Below, one piece after another: positions 58,379 through 64,000 of a stretch of 64,000 bases of DNA. Source of the stretch: Lantana camara (lineage: Eukaryota; Streptophyta; Magnoliopsida; Lamiales; Verbenaceae). Each line of letters starts with the position of its first letter. The stretch's first letter is position 1. The stretch spans positions 93,206,894 to 93,270,893 of the forward strand of contig CM074859.1 in the NCBI GenBank assembly GCA_037501455.1. The letters are read 5' to 3'. Made by a program: the position numbers and the translations under genes. The notes beneath the pieces were generated by a model that had not been told where the DNA came from, searched no databases, and saw only the letters and a program-made list of their open reading frames with translations.

Positions 58379-59323
58379 TTAGTTTCTACATTGAAGCCTT
58401 TGCTCACGCATCCTTTGTTGGTTAGCCCTCGATTGCTCATAATCGAAAACCATATGTTCCGATGACCCGCACGCATAACATCTCTTCAACCTATCCCGAC
58501 ACGCCTCATATGTATGGTTATCCCCTCCGCAATAGGCACACAATCGGGGCTCTTTCTTCAGTCTCGGGTTATTTTCGATCTTGTGTTTCTTCCCACGAAT
58601 CTTCTTAGCTCGAGTACCACGTTGCTGGAATCTTTCTTCCACTTGTAGGTTTGAACAAAATCCCAAGTTAACTCCCGATCCCGAATCTTCTTCTTCGTTG
58701 CCTTTAGTTAGTCTCCGATTGTCGACCCTTAAAGCTCTTGTTATAGCTTTATCCCATGTGCTCGTGTCTTCCGCAATTAAGGCCTCTTTAAACTTATCAC
58801 GAAGTCCTTCCATGAAATGCTAAGTCTTCATCTCATCGTTGCTCATAATATGTGGCACGTAAGTGCCTAACCTCTCGAATTCATCGATGTACTCCATGAC
58901 CGTTTTACTTCCTTGATTTAGGGTACGAAATTCTTCAAGCCTTCGATTTCGTAAAATGGCCGGTGTATACCTCCTTCTAAACTCCCGAACGAAGGTATCC
59001 CATGTCAATCCTTCGCTCATTGCTTCAATGTGTGGGGCAACACTTTTCCACCATTGTCTCACTTGTCCTTGTAGGAGTAGAATAGTAAGATGGGTTTTAT
59101 CGTGGGAGTTACACGGCCATACCTCGAAGATGCTCTCAATTTCGGAGAGCCACTCTTCAGCTCGGATATCATTGCCTTCTCTAAATTGGGGAGGATTGAA
59201 TGCTCTGAAATCTCGATATAATGTCGCCATCCGATTCATAGGTGGTGATTCGGTCATTATTTGTTCTCGATAATATGAAGGTTGATGTGATGATTGACCG
59301 AAACCTTGTCGACGAGGTGGCAT
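58379..59323 (-). pseudogene. gag: Gag of element G, one in-frame stop
   Basis: About 315 codons from the ATG at 59323 (MPPRRQGFGQSS), which directly follows an acceptor-like TTTCAG/G. The capsid core reads FREGNDIRAEEWLSEIESIF, QVRQWWKSV, FVREFRRRYTP and LNQGSKTVMEYIDEFERL, a typical chromovirus Gag. A TAG (rc of 58817-58819) interrupts it after NDEMKT; the frame then continues (FMEGLRDKFKEAL). Two zinc knuckles follow: CAYCGGDNHTYEAC is intact, and the second, CYACGSSEHMVFDY, has lost its last Cys. The end at 58379 matches the usual end of Gag, not a cut into protease. Apart from the stop the frame is clean, which fits recent selection or recent insertion. Confidence 0.9.
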
Positions 59324-59331
59324 CCTGAAAA
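59321..59331 (-). promoter_or_regulatory. Acceptor-like site at the gag start of G
   Basis: On the minus strand CTTTTCAG/G then ATG (AG at 59326-59325). Same layout as in element A at 14365-14375. Confidence 0.45.
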
Positions 59332-59570
59332 GTTCCCAACTATAATACATAAATATACATGACGGTTAGCACGTGAGGATGGCACATAATTAAACTAGGG
59401 AAGAGCAATCAAGAAATGCAATGCAACACAGTATGTGAAGGCATCAAGTAGTTAAAAATCAAATTCAAAGTTCCGAAAACTCATAATGCAATGCACACAT
59501 AACCACATTGTCCAATGCCGTTCGACTTAGACCGAAAAAACACTACTCGGAGCCCGGTTTGCAACCCAGA

Positions 59571-59582
59571 GCTCTGATACCA
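59571..59582 (-). other. Primer-binding site of element G
   Basis: On the minus strand TGGTATCAGAGC, eight bases from the LTR edge (59591). Initiator-Met type, as in A and D. Confidence 0.9.
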
Positions 59583-59590
59583 CTTTAAGA

Positions 59591-62500
59591 TGTAGCACCC
59601 CGAACGCAGGGTCACCACATCCCCCGCACCTAAGCCCAATTCACATATGAGATGGAGAGCCCGTACATGCACCAAGCCTAGGCGAACAGAAGACAAACAA
59701 ACACACTCCCTGGCTAAGCGGAACTTAGACCCCAAGAACAAACTCAATCATGCATAAATGCGGAAGCTAAAACGTGGCATATAAAAAAATTCAATCAAAA
59801 CAAATAACGGGTTCAACTAACTCCGAGCACCTGTCCTAACCTGTCCCGAGTATAATATCCTTTACATAATTATCATATTCGTATATTATACAACATATAC
59901 ATATCAAATACCATTCCTATACAAATTCTAAATGTATGAAATGCAACCGACCGAACAAAACAAAAGACACGACAGACTCCGCCTAGCTAAAACCTCCAAG
60001 CAAACCTGTAACTAAAACATAAGGAGGGAGGGGTCAGTAATAAATCGACTGAGTGAGGGGCTACCCACACACGCTATACATATATAAGGAGTAAACCACA
60101 TTAATCACACACGGTTCGTGAACTCGGGGATAGTTTTTGAACACCAAACTTTGCTCGTGATACATATATAGATAAGGATTCTTATCAAAACGGAACACAA
60201 CTTAGCGTAAAAAAATTCATACGTATCAAATCATAACGTAACATACTTATCATACCAAATCTTATTAAAAAATTTCATATCTTAACTTATACTTCCAAGA
60301 AGATCCATATTTTATCTAAATTTTAAATCTATCCCCGTTTCATGAACTTTAACAAAGCATACCTACAAACACACATGCATAACTCGGCGGGTACGAGTAC
60401 ATAATCCCATCCGGGGCTCCTCTAACTAATCATAACATAGCAAAATAAACATATCAAAATAAACATATCAAACAAACCTCCTTTCTCCGGAGATGGAAGG
60501 GTTGCGCGACCCTAACTGTCCAGACAGTTGAGGGGAGTGAAAGTTACTCCAAACCCTCAGGATCTCCATCACTCACCAAACCTCCTGGTGAGATCAGGGG
60601 TAATCCGAATCAAACTGTGGAGATGTGCACAGGGGTCATAACCGGCGACCCCGTGGTCGTCCCGGGTCTCCCTTACCCACAACTCCGGGGCCCATCATAC
60701 CAAAACATATCACATCAGAGCATATCGTATCAAAACCCGATACTAATCATTACATATGTAACATTACATTACCTACCATACCTTGCAACAACCACGCTTT
60801 ACATACCTCTCCGTGTCAAATCATCAACATAATCCTTAGCTCGTGTCTTCCAGCTCATAAGAGGCACACGGTTTGAAGCGTAGTTGAGCAATACCAAACA
60901 GAACGAATCAAATCAAATCAAACATACGTAGGCTTGTACATTGCTCATCATACTTGGAAACATATTTCAAATTCATAAATTCATATCTCGCACATATATA
61001 CATATAGTAAAGGTCATAGCTCGCATACAGAGAAAACGGGCACATATTATGGGGTTTAACTAAAACCTAACCTCACCTCGTACAAAACAGAGCCGAAGAC
61101 AACCACTTGATTCACCCCGGAATCAACAAGGCTGACAAAACACCACCCCGGGTGTACCTGAACAAACTGGAGACAAAATACAAGACTTAGACTCAAGAAC
61201 GAACCACATAGACGCACGGCTTATGCATAAGCACTTAAGAGATACAAACACGTAAGCTAGGCTCATATTCAAATCAATATCATGTAAAAGGAATCATACC
61301 ACACTCCAAATACTCATTTAATATCATATAGCATGTTAAGAATAAGTTCATGTGTACAAACAACGCATAACACAAGGTGGGGATACATAACAAGGTACAT
61401 ATGTGCTTTGTGCAAATAATTCACATTACATAAGCAATATAAAATGCATATAAGAACAAGTGCATACACATAAACATGCTAAAACAAGTTAGGAATAAGT
61501 TTAGAGATGGGAAGATACAAGAAAAACGGAATAAGAACACAAAAAGGGGTTCCGAGTGAAATTGGGTCAAAGCTGACAGATTTCCGAAACGGACAAGCTG
61601 TACGAAAACAGGAATATCTTGAGATTCAGGAATGGGAATTGAGTTTTGTTTCATGGAAATGAAACTAGACACATAGAAATTTTAAATGGTATGTGGGTCA
61701 AATCGTGGTTCAAAGCGAGTCGAAAATGGTGTAGGTTTGAAGTTGAACATGTGCAGACTCTCGTTGAAGTGGCGACACAAAATTGAAACGATTATATCTC
61801 AAAATCTAGGATGAATTTTGGGGTGATTCCAATTGGAGATTGTTCTAAACTCAATAAGGTTGAACATATCCGAAAATTAACTCAATCCGAGGTCATAAGA
61901 GGGGGTACCAGGCCGGGGAGAGTAGTGTAGAAAAGCTTCTGCACAAAATGTACCCGCCCGGGTACTTTTTGCACACAAAACTACCCGCCCGGGTAGTTCT
62001 TCAGGGCAGCCAAAATGGCTGAAACAGGGCTAAATACGGGAGAAAACTAAAAATGATCAAAACCTCCTCAAAACTCATCCAAATGCAATGAAAATCAAGG
62101 TATAAGTTCATAAAAACATGCGCTACAACATAACTTAAACTTAAGGCATGAAACAAGCAAGAAACCAAGTTGCCAATTTCAACTTCCTCAAGCTCCATTA
62201 ATGGAGTTGTATGCAATATTCACCCAACAACCAAAATTCCAACAATTATGCAACAAGGGAGCTCAAGAGAAGAACATACATCAAACTTAGATCATATATT
62301 TCAAGTATGAAGGAAAGAGATCAAATTTTCATACAAACCTACTATTCATCATCATCTTCAATAGCATGGATCCAAGAAAGAAAGATGGATTTCAATCGGG
62401 AAGAAACTACACACTCGAAGAGAGAAATTCAGATCTTACCTTGATTCTTCAATCAGATGGTCGGATGGAGCACAAGCTTGAGCCAAAGCTTGATTGGTCT

Positions 62501-62962
62501 CTTCCTCTCTTGCCTTGTGTTGAACGATCCAAAATGGGGAGAGAAAGGGAGATATTTTCAGCCTTTATGGCTATAACGGGTCGGATAACGGGTCGGGTCA
62601 AAAAGGATTCGATCCGCTTGGATCGGATTTTAAAACGGTAGGGGTATCAAACGGATTTACAAAATTATAATGTTAATTTCATTGAATCCGAATCATCGAA
62701 ACAAACTCAATGACAAGGCTGGAATTCGGATTCGAATTCCCGAGCTCAAGTTAGCCATGAGGCTCAAACACCCTAATTAGAATTAGGTCGTTAATTTGCA
62801 AATATTGGACGAGTTATGCCCGAGTACATTTAATTAAATTCTAATGCGCCCATAACTAAAATAAATTGCAAATTGACACGTAAGGCATGTGAATCACATA
62901 ATTACTGAATTAAACTGTCCCGAGACATCGTACCTAGATTGCCGAGAAGACGGGATGTCACA
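59591..62962 (-). repeat. Element G 5' LTR
   Basis: 3,372 bp. It differs from the 3' LTR by a few percent and small indels by eye (for example near 60440, 61910 and 62490). Donor AAG/GTAAGA (rc of 62434-62439) and acceptor at 60006-60007. The promoter driving gag would be in this copy. Confidence 0.92.
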
Positions 62963-63045
62963 TGTATAAAGCATAACATATACAAAACTTAGAGTATTCA
63001 TGAACCAGGCGTGGTTTTTGCAATCCAAAACATTTTATCACGTGA

Positions 63046-63090
<45 letters not shown>

Positions 63091-63103
63091 GTTTAAGGCC
63101 TAA
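62963..63103 (-). repeat. F-family LTR, continuation
   Basis: Resumes the F LTR behind element G (GCGTGGTTTTTGCAATCCAA matches the solo LTR near 10746). It includes an expanded (TA)n run and is cut again at 63104 by family H. Confidence 0.8.
63050..63087. repeat. (TA)n microsatellite
   Basis: Pure TA run in the F LTR. The F solo LTR has only a short AT stretch at the matching place (about 10788-10800). Confidence 0.95.
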
Positions 63104-64000
63104 TGTAGCGCCCCAAACGAAAGGCACCACATCCCCCGCACTATGACCCAAACCCGGTTACGAAATGGAAAGTCCGCACCCGAATCCGAATCATAGTGAA
63201 CGGGAGACCACTCACTCACTGGGCTAGGGGGGAACTAAAACTCGAAACCAAGTAAGTGATACAAGAGTTACGAACGTGCGGAAGCAAAATATGTAATTAG
63301 TCACAAATACAAATAAGATAGGACGAGTTCAACTAGCATAAATTCCTAGTCCCGAAAATTCAACATAAGTCATAATCACAATCACGGGTTCAATCTGTCC
63401 CGAATCAATAGCATAACATAATCATAATCGTACAATGCTCAAAATTGTTCAAGTTTACAAGATGCACGTGACATGACTCAACCTAATCAAAAGACTTGAC
63501 AGACACGACTTCCCGCCTAGCACTCCAAACCTGCAAGAAACTGAAAACAATCCGGGTTCAGTCTATAGGAGACTGGTGGGTATAAAACAGGGCATAAAAT
63601 AAATAGTATTGCAAAATTTAAACACGCCCACATGCAAGCTATAATCTCATGTGAGGTTTGTTTAAATATTTCCCAAGTAGGTGAAAATAATGTAAAACAA
63701 CACTCGGGATTACAACCATCAATTTCATTTATTCATTCAATCATGTGGTCATTAGGTGAGCCCGGCGAGAGGGCGAATTCTCCAACCTTCTCCTCGTGTG
63801 TGCATTAACTATTTCATTCATTCATTCAATCAGTCCTTAGTGATCATACCACATTCATTCATTCGTTCATTAGCGTACATTCAATCATATCATTCATAAT
63901 CATATCATAAAACAAGTTCCAACCTTCTTCCTCCGGGTGGTGGACGGGTTAGCAAGACCCGGCCACCTCAATCATTGACCAAAGGGGGTTCATGAGTTCC
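63104..64000 (-). repeat. H-family LTR (partial, runs off the window)
   Basis: Starts TGTAGCGCCCC and continues to the window end. Same general plan as F and G: ...GTGCGGGGGATGT near the LTR end, TCCCGTTCAC, GCTAGGCGG (rc of about 63516-63524), acceptor CTTGCAG/G (rc of 63531-63532), stem CAGTC/GACTG (63559-63575). It interrupts the F LTR. No gene. Confidence 0.8.

Larger units (their letters stand above)
53252..62962 (-). mobile_element. Element G: gag-only (TR-GAG-like) LTR retrotransposon
   Basis: 9.7 kb, minus strand. LTRs 53252-56667 and 59591-62962, PPT at 56668, primer site at 59571-59582, one gag gene and no protease or pol. Flanks TATAT (53247-53251) and TGTAT (62963-62967) are probably a 5-bp duplication with one change. 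The F LTR reads on behind it. Elements with LTRs, primer site, PPT and gag alone have been described in plants as TR-GAG; their movement must depend on a helper's pol. Confidence 0.9.

Overview
This is transposable-element DNA from a flowering plant nuclear genome. I find no host gene, rRNA, tRNA gene or CRISPR array. Every recognisable coding segment belongs to an LTR retrotransposon: plant Ty3/gypsy chromoviruses (Tekay/Del-like by chromodomain and integrase), one Ty1/copia element, and a fragment of a Tat/Athila-like gag. Primer-binding sites read TGGTATCAGAGC (initiator-Met type) and target duplications are 5 bp. The sequence does not fix the species.

Layout, left to right. 1-594: partial LTR of minus-strand element I. 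595-1916: its polypurine tract (PPT) and the decayed 3' end of its pol. 1917-2830: a plus-strand Tat-like gag remnant. 3420-4480: half of a plus-strand E-family LTR, joined head to head with a minus-strand E LTR that starts at 4493 and resumes at 43259. Inside that LTR sits element B (4664-43253, target duplication AGGCA). B contains Tekay element A (7825-21482, AAATA) in its 5' LTR, copia element D (22986-32549, GTTAT) in its internal region, and solo LTR C (37613-41748, TGATA) in its 3' LTR. A itself carries a minus-strand solo LTR of family F (10192-13877, CGTTG). The intact counterpart LTRs in the same window show the empty sites, so the nesting order E > B > A > F-solo is directly readable. 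43599-51396 is a tandem array of a 2.8-2.9 kb unit made of truncated E LTR plus 3' internal DNA. 51397-52708 is a copia-like LTR remnant. 52709-63103 is an F-family LTR split by element G (53252-62962), a minus-strand element that codes only for Gag. Family H begins at 63104 and runs off the window.

Coding state. D is almost intact, with one in-frame stop in RNase H. A has all domains but carries three in-frame stops, one single-base frameshift and an altered first catalytic residue in integrase. G keeps a Gag frame with one stop and has no pol. B's pol is wrecked although its two LTRs differ by only a few percent by eye, so B was probably mobilised in trans.

The most interesting signal is not a gene. 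The gypsy LTR families here (A, B, C, E, F, G, H), which otherwise differ in sequence, share a module near the LTR 3' end: a short AGTC/GACT stem-loop merging into a plant branch-point-like motif (CTGAC/CTAAC/CTAAT), a pyrimidine stretch, and a 3' splice-site-like TTGCAG/G. In A, B, C, F and G there is also a good 5' splice-site-like sequence downstream of a TATA-like box. A second acceptor-like TTTCAG/G sits directly before the gag ATG in A and G. This suggests these long LTRs carry a leader intron that would shorten the upstream region of gag mRNA. All percentages and structures are by eye and need alignment or RNA data.
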